From Halobacteroidaceae bacterium (lineage in GTDB: Bacteria; Bacillota; Halanaerobiia; B1SED10-174), in NCBI GenBank assembly GCA_003550445.1, contig PUKG01000039.1, positions 1 through 13,547 of the forward strand: 13,547 nucleotides of DNA, given 5' to 3'. How positions within the stretch are numbered: the stretch's first letter is position 1; the number at the start of each line of letters is the position of its first letter. Under the pieces are notes generated by a model that ran no database searches, was not told the origin of the DNA, and saw only the letters and a program-made list of their open reading frames with translations. Positions 1-7,325 of the stretch are shown here, in pieces. Both the position numbers and the translations under genes were made by a program.

Positions 1-309
1 AATTACTGTGTCTTTTGCCATTGCTAGTCCGTCAGGATTTTTATTTCCTGTTAGATCCCCCGACCAATGGCTAAAATACCATCCCTCTTTTGCTTGGGCT
101 TTAAATATCAAAACTGTTCCTTTATCATATTTTTCAGCTAAAGGTGCGACTTCAATAATTATATCGACTGTTCCTTCCCCAACTATGTTAATATTCAGGT
201 CATATTCAAACTCTTCAACTTCTATCAATGGAGGATCACAACCAGCAAGACTTAGAAAAATCAGACCGAAAACAATGAGCAGAATTTTTTTCCGGATTAA
301 AATTTTCAC
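1..309 (-). CDS. Lipoprotein with InlB B-repeat-like domain (partial, C-terminus beyond window)
   Basis: The first 103 codons of a lipoprotein are visible; the rest lies left of the window. It starts with GTG at 309-307, with GGAGG six bases upstream at 320-316. The N-terminus has a Lys/Arg-rich start, a hydrophobic stretch and a lipobox ending L-A-G-C with the cysteine at residue 24, so a lipid-anchored extracytoplasmic protein is predicted. From about residue 40 it follows the divergent InlB B-repeat pattern seen in two other lipoproteins of this window: G-E-G-T-V, then a G-T-V strand, then E-G-W-x-F-S-H-W and a G-D-L-T-G turn. That family module is a small beta domain common on Firmicute surface proteins, with no enzymatic role. 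What follows it is unknown. Family and location are firm; function is not. Confidence 0.85.
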   Translation of the reverse strand, partial: MKILIRKKILLIVFGLIFLSLAGCDPPLIEVEEFEYDLNINIVGEGTVDIIIEVAPLAEKYDKGTVLIFKAQAKEGWYFSHWSGDLTGNKNPDGLAMAKDTVI

Positions 310-410
310 AAAAAACCTCCTTCCTTTTTGTTCCTTTATTTTATTATATTTCGCCACTTTAACCATTTAATCCTTTAGACCAAAAAACTTCTTAAGCGAT
401 TATCCCTTGT

Positions 411-470
411 CCGAAAATTAAAAACCCCCTTGGAAAGAAGGCCTTAAAAACCTCTTCATCCAAAGGGGAA
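411..470 (-). terminator. Intrinsic terminator after the methionine gamma-lyase gene
   Basis: On the minus strand an interrupted hairpin pairs 468-459 with 433-426 (one bulged base) and continues inward with 456-451 and 441-436. It is followed by TTTTTAATTTT from 424 downward. It starts 18 bases past the stop codon at 488, so it closes the 2604-to-488 transcription unit. Confidence 0.75.
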
Positions 471-487
471 AAATTAATTATTTCATT

Positions 488-1687
488 TTAGCCGATAACT
501 TTTTTTACCTCTATCAAAGCATTATCAAGATCAGCAATAATATTTTCTGCCTCTTCAACACCAACGGAGAGCCTAACCTGTCCATCCATTATCCCAACCT
601 TTTCTCTTTCCTCTTTACTCATGGTAAAGTGGCTCATCGAGGGGGAATGCTGGATCAAACTATCAATAGAACCCAGGCTTGTTGCCAGACTAATTAATTT
701 CACATTATTCATTACTGTCTTTCCGCCTTCAAAACCACCTTTAACATCGAAACTCATCATTCCCCCAAAACCTCTCATTTGCTTTTTAGCCAGCTCATGT
801 TGGGGATGGGAGGGTAAACCGGGATAATAAACTTTTTCCACCATGGGATGGTCTTCCAGGTATTCAGCGACTAACTGGGCATTTTCACAGTGAGTTTTCA
901 TTCTCAAACCAAGAGTCTTCAATCCCCTTATAATTAACCAGGCATCATTGGGGGAAATAATTCCTCCAAAAAATTTTAAATGGGGGTCCCTGATTTCGGC
1001 TATTGTTTCTTTTGACCCTACCACTATACCTCCAACAATATCTCCGTGCCCACCAAGATACTTGGTTGCACTATGAACAACAACATCCGCCCCTAGATCA
1101 AGGGGGTTTTGCAAGTAGGGAGTTGCAAAAGTACTATCTACAATAAGGCTTGCCCCATTGTTATGAGCAATTTCGGCAGAACCTTTAATATCAGCAAGCC
1201 TTAGGACCGGATTGCATGGGGTTTCAATATAAACAACTTTTGTATTGGGTTTAATGGCTCCTTTTATTTGCTCCAGATCTGAAGTGTCCACAAAGGTAAC
1301 TTCAATTCCGTACTTGGTTAAAATATCTCTCATAAAACCATATGTGCATCCATAAGTAACATCTCCTGCTATCAGGTGATCTCCACTCTTGAGAAATGTC
1401 ATTAAAGTGGTTGTTATTGCAGCCATACCTGAAGCTGTGGCAATTCCTTTTTCACCATTTTCCAGGACAGCCATTTTTTCTCCTAATTCTGTTTCCGTAG
1501 GGTTGCCATATCTTCCATAAGAATACCCCTCTTCCTCTCCCTGGGAGACCCGAATAGCATGCTCAACATTTTCCATAACAAAAGTGGATGTTAGATAGAT
1601 CGGACCAATGTGAGCCCCAGTAGCAGGGCAGGGCTTGCTTCCCGCATGAATTGCTTTAGAATTAAATTTCAGGTCAAAATTTTTCAT
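488..1687 (-). CDS. PLP-dependent Cys/Met metabolism enzyme, probably methionine gamma-lyase
   Basis: A 399-residue, full-length member of the Cys/Met metabolism PLP enzymes (fold type I), cytoplasmic. Visible family residues are Y57 and R59 in Y-S-Y-G-R-Y-G-N-P-T, S86-G-M for phosphate binding, Y112, D184 under the pyridine ring, the Schiff-base lysine K209 in H-S-A-T-K-Y, and R372 in V-R-L-S for the substrate carboxylate. C114 in Y-G-C-T matches the active-site cysteine typical of methionine gamma-lyases, where many relatives have glycine. That enzyme converts methionine to methanethiol, 2-oxobutyrate and ammonia. By my recalled alignment, the Lys-Asp pair of characterised gamma-lyases reads K238-F239 here, so cystathionine gamma-synthase/lyase or homocysteine desulfhydrase activity is possible. 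The start has AGGGGG at 1700-1695, seven bases upstream. It follows the phosphotriesterase-family gene by 20 bases, so the two are probably co-transcribed. Confidence 0.92.
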   Translation of the reverse strand: MKNFDLKFNSKAIHAGSKPCPATGAHIGPIYLTSTFVMENVEHAIRVSQGEEEGYSYGRYGNPTETELGEKMAVLENGEKGIATASGMAAITTTLMTFLKSGDHLIAGDVTYGCTYGFMRDILTKYGIEVTFVDTSDLEQIKGAIKPNTKVVYIETPCNPVLRLADIKGSAEIAHNNGASLIVDSTFATPYLQNPLDLGADVVVHSATKYLGGHGDIVGGIVVGSKETIAEIRDPHLKFFGGIISPNDAWLIIRGLKTLGLRMKTHCENAQLVAEYLEDHPMVEKVYYPGLPSHPQHELAKKQMRGFGGMMSFDVKGGFEGGKTVMNNVKLISLATSLGSIDSLIQHSPSMSHFTMSKEEREKVGIMDGQVRLSVGVEEAENIIADLDNALIEVKKVIG

Positions 1688-1707
1688 TTAAATACCCCCT
1701 GTTTTTT

Positions 1708-2604
1708 CTAATCCAGAATAATTTTGGGATTATCTACAGTCATAATTTCAATATCCCGTTTAGTAACTCCCGCTTTTTTTAATTTTGGGATAAAGTCCAC
1801 CAAAAGGTGGTCGTAACCTTTCCCACCATAAAGGTGCAAATCAGATCTTCTACAACGATCAGTTGAGAGGAGAATTTTTTCCACATAGCCTCTTTTAATC
1901 AGGTCAACAAGACTTTTTAACCTCATTTTATCTGGATAAATGTGATCCCTTCCGATACCATCAAACTGGATATAAGCACCACGCCTATAAATTTCTTCGT
2001 GGTATTTTAAATTCAAAAAACTATCGGCATGGCCAACAATAACCCGTTTAAGATCCACTCCCTCTTCCTCGAGGATATTTAGCTGATCCAACCCCACTGA
2101 ACAGTACTCAGCATGAAGGGTTATCGCCTTACCCGTTTGAATATGAGCCCTGGCTGCAGCCCGCAAAACTCTCTCCTCTGCAGGAGTAAGGTAATCGAGG
2201 TTAACCCCAATTTCCCCAATAATTCCTGCCCTAATCCCGGTTTCCCCAACTCCCTCAATAATATCTCTTATCATTTCTTCTGCCAGATTGTTGGTGGATC
2301 TGTGATTAATTTCTTCAGGGTAGTATGGCCCCCTGTACCAACCGCATCCCATAATAATATTTATCCCCGTTCTTTCTGCAATACGTTTTAAAGCTTCAGG
2401 GTTTCTCTTTATCCCACCATTGGTTAATTCAACAATACTATTTCCTCCTGCTTTTTTGTATAATAACAACTCCTCAACTGCAATCTCTTCATCATTAAGC
2501 AAATCATCTACTCGATCAGTAACCCAGCAGGTATCAATTAATAGGTGTTCATGAGTCATCGTAAATCCCAGCTTTTCTGGACTTATTTCCCCCAGGACGG
2601 TCAT
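1708..2604 (-). CDS. Phosphotriesterase-family (PHP-like) metal-dependent hydrolase
   Basis: An amidohydrolase-fold enzyme of the phosphotriesterase-related family, 298 residues from the ATG at 2604. Metal-site motifs are in order: H18-x-H20 (T-H-E-H-L), E131 in G-E-I-G at the place where true phosphotriesterases carry the carbamylated lysine, H164 in T-L-H, H192 in V-G-H-A-D, and D249 in S-T-D. Glu at the bridging position is typical of the PHP branch, where lactonase or esterase activity is more likely than organophosphate hydrolysis; the substrate cannot be read from sequence. The frame can be extended to a GTG at 2649, but I prefer 2604: AGGTGA at 2618-2613 lies eight bases upstream, and family members usually begin with the M-T-V-L-G-E-I segment. 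First gene of a two-gene unit with the PLP enzyme downstream. Confidence 0.9.
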   Translation of the reverse strand: MTVLGEISPEKLGFTMTHEHLLIDTCWVTDRVDDLLNDEEIAVEELLLYKKAGGNSIVELTNGGIKRNPEALKRIAERTGINIIMGCGWYRGPYYPEEINHRSTNNLAEEMIRDIIEGVGETGIRAGIIGEIGVNLDYLTPAEERVLRAAARAHIQTGKAITLHAEYCSVGLDQLNILEEEGVDLKRVIVGHADSFLNLKYHEEIYRRGAYIQFDGIGRDHIYPDKMRLKSLVDLIKRGYVEKILLSTDRCRRSDLHLYGGKGYDHLLVDFIPKLKKAGVTKRDIEIMTVDNPKIILD

Positions 2605-2680
2605 CAAAACTATCACCTTCTTTCTGGAAAAAAGATGGCCAAAATTCACACAATTTAATTTTCTCCAGGGTGCAATTATT

Positions 2681-2717
2681 CACCTTCAAAATTTGATCTT
2701 TCTAAACTTCAAATAGG
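2681..2717. repeat. Imperfect direct repeat, copy 1
   Basis: This 37-base sequence matches 2961-2998 imperfectly in the same orientation. Both begin with CACC, contain CTTTCTAAACT and end in AATAGG, with a few substitutions and small gaps. Copy 1 lies just upstream of the phosphotriesterase-family gene. No transposase or target-site duplication accompanies the pair. Confidence 0.5.
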
Positions 2718-2748
2718 GCTTTGGTTTTCTTTATTCATATATTTCTTT

Positions 2749-2784
2749 AAAAAACTCCCTTTTTCAAGTGTAAAAAAGGAGTTT
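2749..2784 (-). terminator. Hairpin with U tail in the intergenic stretch
   Basis: Read on minus, AAACTCC at 2784-2778 plus following T bases pairs with the A run and GGAGTTT at 2758-2752 across a loop of about seven bases, and runs into TTTTTTAAAG. It lies about 470 bases after the peptidase stop codon, so it may end that transcript or that of the decayed frame at 3071-3246. Confidence 0.45.
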
Positions 2785-2960
2785 GATCTCGATTCATTTC
2801 CCGGATTTTTTAGAATTAATATAACCTTTAAAAAAATTTCTTACCAGTTTTCTATTAACATTAGGTGGATTAAAAAGGATAGAATTTAAAAATCTAAAAA
2901 TGATGTCCCCTGTAATTTTTTTTTATTAACTATATCTTTTTAACTCTTCCTATCAATACC

Positions 2961-2998
2961 CACCCACTTCAAATTATCCTTTCTAAACTCCTAATAGG
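2961..2998. repeat. Imperfect direct repeat, copy 2
   Basis: Second copy of the element at 2681-2717, with its start 280 bases further along. The shared core is CTTTCTAAACT. In this copy the end forms a small palindrome, CTCCTA-A-TAGGAG. Confidence 0.5.
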
Positions 2999-3070
2999 AG
3001 AAGATAGTTTCAGCGACCCATTCAAAAAACCCATTGCAGGAAAAAATTTTTCTGTAAAAAGCCTTATTAT

Positions 3071-3246
3071 TTATGTAAAATGAATAACTTCCCTCCCTAA
3101 TTTAATCATGGCATTTTTCTCCAATCTTTCCCGGGCACCATTAATACATTTATTCCAATCGTTAAAAGAGTTTATCTCTAAATGAACATTTTATTTTTCT
3201 TCCCCAATATACACCTGATATTATTTTCACCTTCTTCAATGTTGAC
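3071..3246 (-). pseudogene. Possible decayed reading-frame remnant
   Basis: Two minus-strand frames read like consecutive pieces of one protein. The first, from 3246, gives V-N-I-E-E-G-E-N-N-I. After a shift to the next frame near 3217 it continues V-Y-I-G-E-E-K, meets one TAA at 3193-3191, then gives an uninterrupted 39-codon tail (D-W-N-K-C-I-N-G-A-R-E-R-L-E-K) to a TAA at 3073-3071. One frameshift and one stop would explain it. No start codon or family is recognised. Chance cannot be excluded in so short a stretch, so this is an inference from composition alone. Confidence 0.3.
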
Positions 3247-3254
3247 TAAAGATA

Positions 3255-4523
3255 TTAAATACAGTGTAATTCTTTCTGACGTCCTCCAAGATAATCTACA
3301 CCATCCCCTGAAAAAACTGCTGTTTGTTCAAGAGCAATCATAACCTCTTTATTATCCCAGAGGGGAATTTTTTCCTTGATATTTAATTCTATGGCATAAC
3401 AGGTATCCCTGTACAAAGGGTATTCACCATTAAAGGGAATAAAGGACTGCTGATCAAAAAGTCCAATGGTTGGGCCCGCCCCATGACCATGAATCCCTAT
3501 CGGATGGGTATAAATGCTGGCATTAATCCCGCTCTCTTTTGCTTCTTCAAGAGATTTTAAAAGAATTTCATTTCCGGTTTTACCTTCAGTAAAATTAGCG
3601 GTAAAAATATCCTGCAGTCGATTGGCCTTTGCCAGAGCATTCACAAAATCAGGGGGAGGTCCGCTCTCCCCCCTTTTTAAAACATATGCCATTTGCTGGG
3701 TATCTGTTGCCAGTCCCAGATAATGGAGCCCCACATCACAGTGGAGAAGATCTCCTGGTAAAATGGGACTTTCACCGGTTATTTTGTCCTGACCTTCTTC
3801 CCGCTGAATCATGATTGTGGGTTGAAACCAGGCCTTTAGGCCAATATCATTTATTGTCTGGCGAATCCACCAGGCAAGATCTTTCAATGTTGTAACCCCG
3901 GGATGAATAACTGCCGGAGAAAAAGCTTTGGCTATTATTGAATGCGCAATCTGGTTTATTCCCGTATAAGCATTTAACTCTTGGGAAGTTCTCCTTTCCA
4001 ACCAGGAAATGGCCAGGTTCTCCGCTGAAACTATTTTTTTCTGGTCTTCTGATTTTAAAGAGCCATAAAATTGATCGTACTGGGATTTGCTTAAACCGTC
4101 TCCAAGAGCAAAGTGCTCAGAAATATTTAATCCAATATTTTTCGGTTTTCTTTCTCTTATTTCCCTTGATAGGGCTTCCCACTGCTCTTCCTTTTCCCTG
4201 TCCCAGGCTTGGGTATAAAATTGATTAATAGCGGGATCTGGTTTACCAAAACTCAAGCACTCAAAATTGGTTTTATCTTTCCTATGAAAAACCAAAATAG
4301 TCCTCCGACGAGCAGAAAGCATAACTGCAGGCATCAAGCTTAAAACAACAGGATCTTCGTTATATTCACGAGCAATAACCACCCAAAAGTCAATCTGTTC
4401 CCTATCCATTAACTGTGGCAAAATGTTTTCCAGCCTGAATTTAAGCCATTCATCAGTAATTTTAGCCTGTCTTCTCAAGGGTAAAATTTTCCTTTTCAAA
4501 TCTTCAATACTGCAAAAATCCAC
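3255..4523 (-). CDS. M24-family metallopeptidase (Xaa-Pro aminopeptidase type)
   Basis: A pita-bread-fold peptidase, 422 residues from GTG 4523. The N-terminal half is the creatinase/prolidase-type non-catalytic domain; the C-terminal half carries the five metal ligands in order: D263 in H-C-D-V-G, D274 in A-T-D-T, H347 in I-H-G-H-G-A-G, E379 in A-I-E-L and E399 in A-L-E-Q. These bind two divalent metals in enzymes that cleave before proline. No signal peptide is seen, so it is probably cytoplasmic. The frame extends to a TTG at 4583, overlapping the upstream gene by 29 bases. I chose GTG 4523 because GGGGA at 4535-4531 sits seven bases upstream and the N-terminal domain pattern starts just after. 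It lies 31 bases after the DUF6544-like gene, suggesting co-transcription. The substrate is not deducible; it could serve peptide salvage. Confidence 0.9.
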   Translation of the reverse strand: MDFCSIEDLKRKILPLRRQAKITDEWLKFRLENILPQLMDREQIDFWVVIAREYNEDPVVLSLMPAVMLSARRRTILVFHRKDKTNFECLSFGKPDPAINQFYTQAWDREKEEQWEALSREIRERKPKNIGLNISEHFALGDGLSKSQYDQFYGSLKSEDQKKIVSAENLAISWLERRTSQELNAYTGINQIAHSIIAKAFSPAVIHPGVTTLKDLAWWIRQTINDIGLKAWFQPTIMIQREEGQDKITGESPILPGDLLHCDVGLHYLGLATDTQQMAYVLKRGESGPPPDFVNALAKANRLQDIFTANFTEGKTGNEILLKSLEEAKESGINASIYTHPIGIHGHGAGPTIGLFDQQSFIPFNGEYPLYRDTCYAIELNIKEKIPLWDNKEVMIALEQTAVFSGDGVDYLGGRQKELHCI

Positions 4524-4554
4524 GATTTTGTCCCCTTTCTGGAGCAGGTTTTTA

Positions 4555-5412
4555 TTAATAAACTTCGGGTTTGTTGTATTCAATATCCTTAACCTTAAAT
4601 TTATACCAGGTAAAATCCCCCTCCTCCAACTCCCAGGTTATTTCACCTGAGCTGGGGACTTTAAATCCATTAAATTCTTTATGATCTTTCATAGTAACGG
4701 TCCAGTTTTCCATCCTAAATTGCCCATTAAATTCCCCAAACCTCCTTGCTGAAAAACTAACCGGATCCCCATCATCATTGAAAACAAATACCCCCGAAAC
4801 TCTGATATTCCCGTACCTCATTATTGCCCGGGCAGAATTTTCATCTATTTCTTCCCAGGAAATATAATTGCTAATTGCTATAGTAGGAAACCAGACCATT
4901 TCCGCAAGATACCGAACCAGAGTTCCCTGGTCAACCTGAAAACCAGTCTCATCGGCCATTGTTAAAATTGAAAGAGGTTTGATCAGCATATTCCCTCTTC
5001 CATCTTTATAAACGTCTCGGCCCGAAATATGTATTAATGGGGCCGCGGTAATCCTTGCCTGCCATATAAAACCAGGCTGTTCAACGGTAATATATTGCTC
5101 TGCTTTTAAGGCCATCCAGCGTCCATCGGGATTCAGTCTTATTTCAGCTTCTTGTAACATGCGGGCAAACTTAATTTTCTCCTGCCCGACCACCCCCGCA
5201 CCTTCAAGCCAGGTCTTAACAGGCTCAGGAAGATCTTTTAAATCTTTTGATTCTATAATATAAGTATCGCTCGGCTTATTCAGTCGGAAAAGATCTTCAA
5301 CTTTTTCTTCTGTTTCCCGGTTGAACTGAACCCTGGCAAATGCCGAGAATACAACTACAATTAACAGAGTTGCCACAATTATTAATCCAATAGTTGCTAC
5401 TTTTTTTCCCAT
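4555..5412 (-). CDS. DUF6544-like membrane-anchored protein
   Basis: A protein of 285 residues with one N-terminal membrane helix (about residues 4-25) and a large domain after it. It resembles proteins now grouped as DUF6544. Supporting patterns are L-P-E-P-V-K-T-W-L-E-G-A-G near residue 61, the G-R-W-M-A-L-K-A-E-Q-Y stretch, G-R-D-V-Y-K-D-G-R-G, Q-G-T-L-V-R-Y-L-A-E-M-V-W-F-P, and a C-terminal G-E-I-T-W-E-L strand. Biochemical function is unknown; the topology suggests the domain is outside the membrane. The start is ATG 5412; a TTG two codons earlier (5418) is better spaced from AAAGG at 5430-5426 and is an alternative. First gene of a two-gene unit with the M24 peptidase. The family assignment comes from remembered patterns, not a search. 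Confidence 0.8.
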   Translation of the reverse strand: MGKKVATIGLIIVATLLIVVVFSAFARVQFNRETEEKVEDLFRLNKPSDTYIIESKDLKDLPEPVKTWLEGAGVVGQEKIKFARMLQEAEIRLNPDGRWMALKAEQYITVEQPGFIWQARITAAPLIHISGRDVYKDGRGNMLIKPLSILTMADETGFQVDQGTLVRYLAEMVWFPTIAISNYISWEEIDENSARAIMRYGNIRVSGVFVFNDDGDPVSFSARRFGEFNGQFRMENWTVTMKDHKEFNGFKVPSSGEITWELEEGDFTWYKFKVKDIEYNKPEVY

Positions 5413-5524
5413 GAACAATATCCAACCTTTCTTAATTTTTGGATTTATTAAAGATAACTCTGATTACTTCACTAAATATCCTTCATTTCCTTTATTTTGG
5501 TTTTCTGCATCCCAAAATTTTTCC

Positions 5525-5552
5525 CTTACTTTTTTTCAAATTAGATTATAAT
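5525..5552 (+). promoter_or_regulatory. Candidate promoter of the zinc-ribbon gene
   Basis: A perfect TATAAT lies at 5547-5552, 65 bases before the ATG at 5617. A weak -35 (CTTACT, 5525-5530) stands 16 bases upstream. The -10 sits in a palindromic ATTATAAT, so a minus-strand TATAAT (5550-5545) overlaps it and could serve the divergent DUF6544-like unit. Confidence 0.3.
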
Positions 5553-5616
5553 TTGGCAGGAAAAAACAAGTACTGGTTGAAATTGTGTTTAAGAGAAAGG
5601 GAAAGGAGCGAAGGCC

Positions 5617-5784
5617 ATGTCCACACAACCAAAACCCGCCCTTGTGATTGCCAAGTGCCCCAAGTGTGGCTACAAAGATCAGGGCCTTGAATTACTTAAC
5701 ACCGCAGAATTCTTCTGTCCGGATTGTAAGAGATGGACCAAACCAGTTCAACCAAAAGTTCAGAAAACTCTCTTTGATAAATAA
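5617..5784 (+). CDS. Small zinc-ribbon protein (55 aa)
   Basis: A short intact gene with ATG 5617 and TAA at 5782-5784, preceded by GAAAGGAG at 5602-5609, seven bases before the start. The 55-residue product has two C-x-x-C knuckles, C14-P-K-C17 and C34-P-D-C37, separated by 16 residues, the spacing of a single zinc ribbon that binds one Zn2+. The C-terminal tail is basic and Gln/Lys-rich. No enzymatic domain fits in this size, so a nucleic-acid or protein-binding role is plausible but unproven. It is transcribed alone: both neighbours are on the opposite strand and a terminator follows at 5858-5889. No specific family was recognised beyond the ribbon. Confidence 0.85.
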   Translation: MSTQPKPALVIAKCPKCGYKDQGLELLNTAEFFCPDCKRWTKPVQPKVQKTLFDK

Positions 5785-5857
5785 GACTTCCTCAACTTTC
5801 TTCTTAGGTTTTTAGATATTTCCTGCTTCCAATAATTTAATGTCTTTATTCTTTCCG

Positions 5858-5889
5858 AAAGTCATTGAAAAATGGCTTTTTTATTTTTT
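5858..5889 (+). terminator. Intrinsic terminator of the zinc-ribbon gene
   Basis: AAAGTCATT (5858-5866) pairs with AATGGCTTT (5871-5879) around a GAAA tetraloop, nine pairs with one T-G wobble. It is followed by TTTATTTTTT. Confidence 0.75.
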
Positions 5890-5893
5890 CCCC

Positions 5894-5932
5894 AAAAAAA
5901 CCTTTGCCCGGAAATTACCGGACAAAGGTTTT
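5894..5932 (-). terminator. Intrinsic terminator of the multidomain lipoprotein gene
   Basis: A strong hairpin: AAAACCTTTG (5897-5906) pairs with CAAAGGTTTT (5923-5932), and CCGG with CCGG inside, with one mismatch and a six-base loop. On minus the U tail comes from the seven A bases at 5894-5900. It begins five bases past the stop codon at 5937. It may also back up the plus-strand terminator just upstream. Confidence 0.85.
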
Positions 5933-5936
5933 ATCC

Positions 5937-7325
5937 TTATTTTTTCAAGCCTTCTATAGCTATATCGTCAATAAACCATCCACTAACTCTTCCCGAATGC
6001 CCTTCATAAATCCAGGCTATTTTTATTTTCTCCCCAACAAAAGAATCACCCAGTGTAATTGTTGTAACCTTGGGAGTAATTATTTTACTAGCATCTATTA
6101 TACCCACTGTAGTCCAGTTAGAGCCTGAATCAGTTGAAATAGCAACTTTTAAAGAAAAATCCAAATCGCTATCAGCCCAGATAGTAACTTTTTGATAGAA
6201 AATCAGTTCAAGGCCTACATAATTACTGACATCAATCTCCGGAGTTATTACCTTGAATTCACCTTCTTGGCAAGGACGTAAGCGGAATCTCAATTCAGGG
6301 GGTTTTGCTCCCGCAAAAGAATAATATTCTCCAGAATCATAAACCAACCATTCTTCGCCAGTCCTTCCCCATCCATCAGGAATTGTATTCAAAGTTTCAT
6401 TGGTGAAATCTTTAAAGAATATCTCTACCCTTTCTCTAATTCTTAATTCGCCGGTTTCTCCAAACCGTTCACCCTCATTCCAATCAATTTCATCAAATGT
6501 TTCATGACCAATTTTGACAGTTTTCCCATCATGATCAAGCTCATTTAATTCATCCTCATGTTGAGGTTGAGTTATTAACCCATAATTCGAGAAATTGGAA
6601 AAGTTAATTTCCTTACTAAAACCATTTTGCCATAACACTTTAACAATCAGATCACTTAGGTTTAATAAATGCCCCTCTTCATAACTTAATTTCGGCTGTC
6701 TGATTACGGTAATTCCTTTTATTTGAGTTTCTTCCACCTCAAAATTAACGGTTTTTTCATTTTCTTGAACCATGAAATTTCCCTGAGAAAAATACTGTTC
6801 TACATTAGCCATCCACCAGTACTCCCCATCCGGAAGATAGGTGCTAACTATTCCACTACTATCAGTAGTTAAATTTGCCCCAACCTTATTTTTTCTCTCT
6901 GGATCATTATAAATCATTATTACAACACCCTGGCGAGAATTTTTTTCTTCAAAAGAAATTGTGTATCTTGGCAACATTTCAATAAACGTTGCTTTAATGG
7001 TTGCATTTTTCTTGAAACCTGTTAAAACAATTTCATCCTTCGAAAGATTGCTCACCTCTCCATAATCAGCACCAACAATTTCCCAATTAAAAAACTCGTA
7101 ACCCTCATCAGGAAATCCTTTTAGTTTTAGAGAAGTATTGGGTTGAATAGATCTTTTCGGGTTCGCAATTTCCACCCAATTGCCATTATCCTTTTCTTTT
7201 ACTTCTCCAAATTCATTCCATGTAATTGAAATTTCTACCATTAAAGGTTTAACTCCACATCCAGGTATAGCCAGAGAAAAAACTAATAATAACGCAAAAA
7301 GAGTAAAGATTTTTAACTTTCCCAT
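5937..7325 (-). CDS. Multidomain surface lipoprotein (InlB B-repeat, Ig-like, MAM/anchor-J-like domains)
   Basis: A 462-residue lipoprotein with a lipobox I-P-G-C at C23. Domains inferred by pattern: residues 30-116, a divergent InlB B-repeat (E-G-Y-E-F-F-N-W, then a K-A-T-F end strand); 121-198, a PEGA/carboxypeptidase-regulatory-like beta sandwich with Y-L-P-D-G-E-Y; 202-275, a bacterial Ig-like (Big_3-type) segment with Q-P-K-L-S-Y-E-E-G; 302-460, a jelly-roll resembling the MAM or choice-of-anchor-J family, with D-G-W near 317, S-T-D-S-G-S-N-W and the closing G-W-F-I-D-D-I strand. Such domains bind or display; none is a recognised catalyst. ATG 7325 is preceded by GGGGGAG four bases away. 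It is monocistronic with its own terminator. Ligand and partner are unknown; a surface adhesin or substrate-binding role is inference. Confidence 0.85.
   Translation of the reverse strand: MGKLKIFTLFALLLVFSLAIPGCGVKPLMVEISITWNEFGEVKEKDNGNWVEIANPKRSIQPNTSLKLKGFPDEGYEFFNWEIVGADYGEVSNLSKDEIVLTGFKKNATIKATFIEMLPRYTISFEEKNSRQGVVIMIYNDPERKNKVGANLTTDSSGIVSTYLPDGEYWWMANVEQYFSQGNFMVQENEKTVNFEVEETQIKGITVIRQPKLSYEEGHLLNLSDLIVKVLWQNGFSKEINFSNFSNYGLITQPQHEDELNELDHDGKTVKIGHETFDEIDWNEGERFGETGELRIRERVEIFFKDFTNETLNTIPDGWGRTGEEWLVYDSGEYYSFAGAKPPELRFRLRPCQEGEFKVITPEIDVSNYVGLELIFYQKVTIWADSDLDFSLKVAISTDSGSNWTTVGIIDASKIITPKVTTITLGDSFVGEKIKIAWIYEGHSGRVSGWFIDDIAIEGLKK

Larger units (their letters stand above)
2605..3254. 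other. 650-base stretch without an intact gene
   Basis: This AT-rich gap separates two minus-strand units. It holds a decayed reading frame (3071-3246), two related 37-38 base sequences (2681-2717 and 2961-2998), a hairpin with a U tail (2749-2784) and a short palindrome, CTCCTA-A-TAGGAG, at 2988-3000. No open frame with a credible start and ribosome binding site was found on either strand. The promoter of the 2604-to-488 unit should lie here, but I could not place it. Confidence 0.6.

Noticed and set aside
8..370. A 120-codon plus-strand open frame at the left edge
   Set aside because: It is the shadow of the minus-strand lipoprotein, which has a clear ribosome binding site, signal peptide and lipobox.
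2888..2920. A sequence near AATGATGTCCCCTG that recalls insertion-sequence ends
   Set aside because: No matching inverted partner, target duplication or transposase fragment was found nearby.
3170..3236. A minus-strand GTG frame beginning V-K-I-I-S-G-V-Y-W-G-R-K that looks like the start of RsmD
   Set aside because: Only 22 codons before a stop, with no continuation of the RsmD sequence in any frame. The neighbouring frames read better as a different remnant, so the likeness is probably coincidence.
3514..4228. Several plus-strand open frames inside the M24 peptidase region
   Set aside because: All are antisense shadows without ribosome binding sites; the minus frame carries all five M24 metal ligands.
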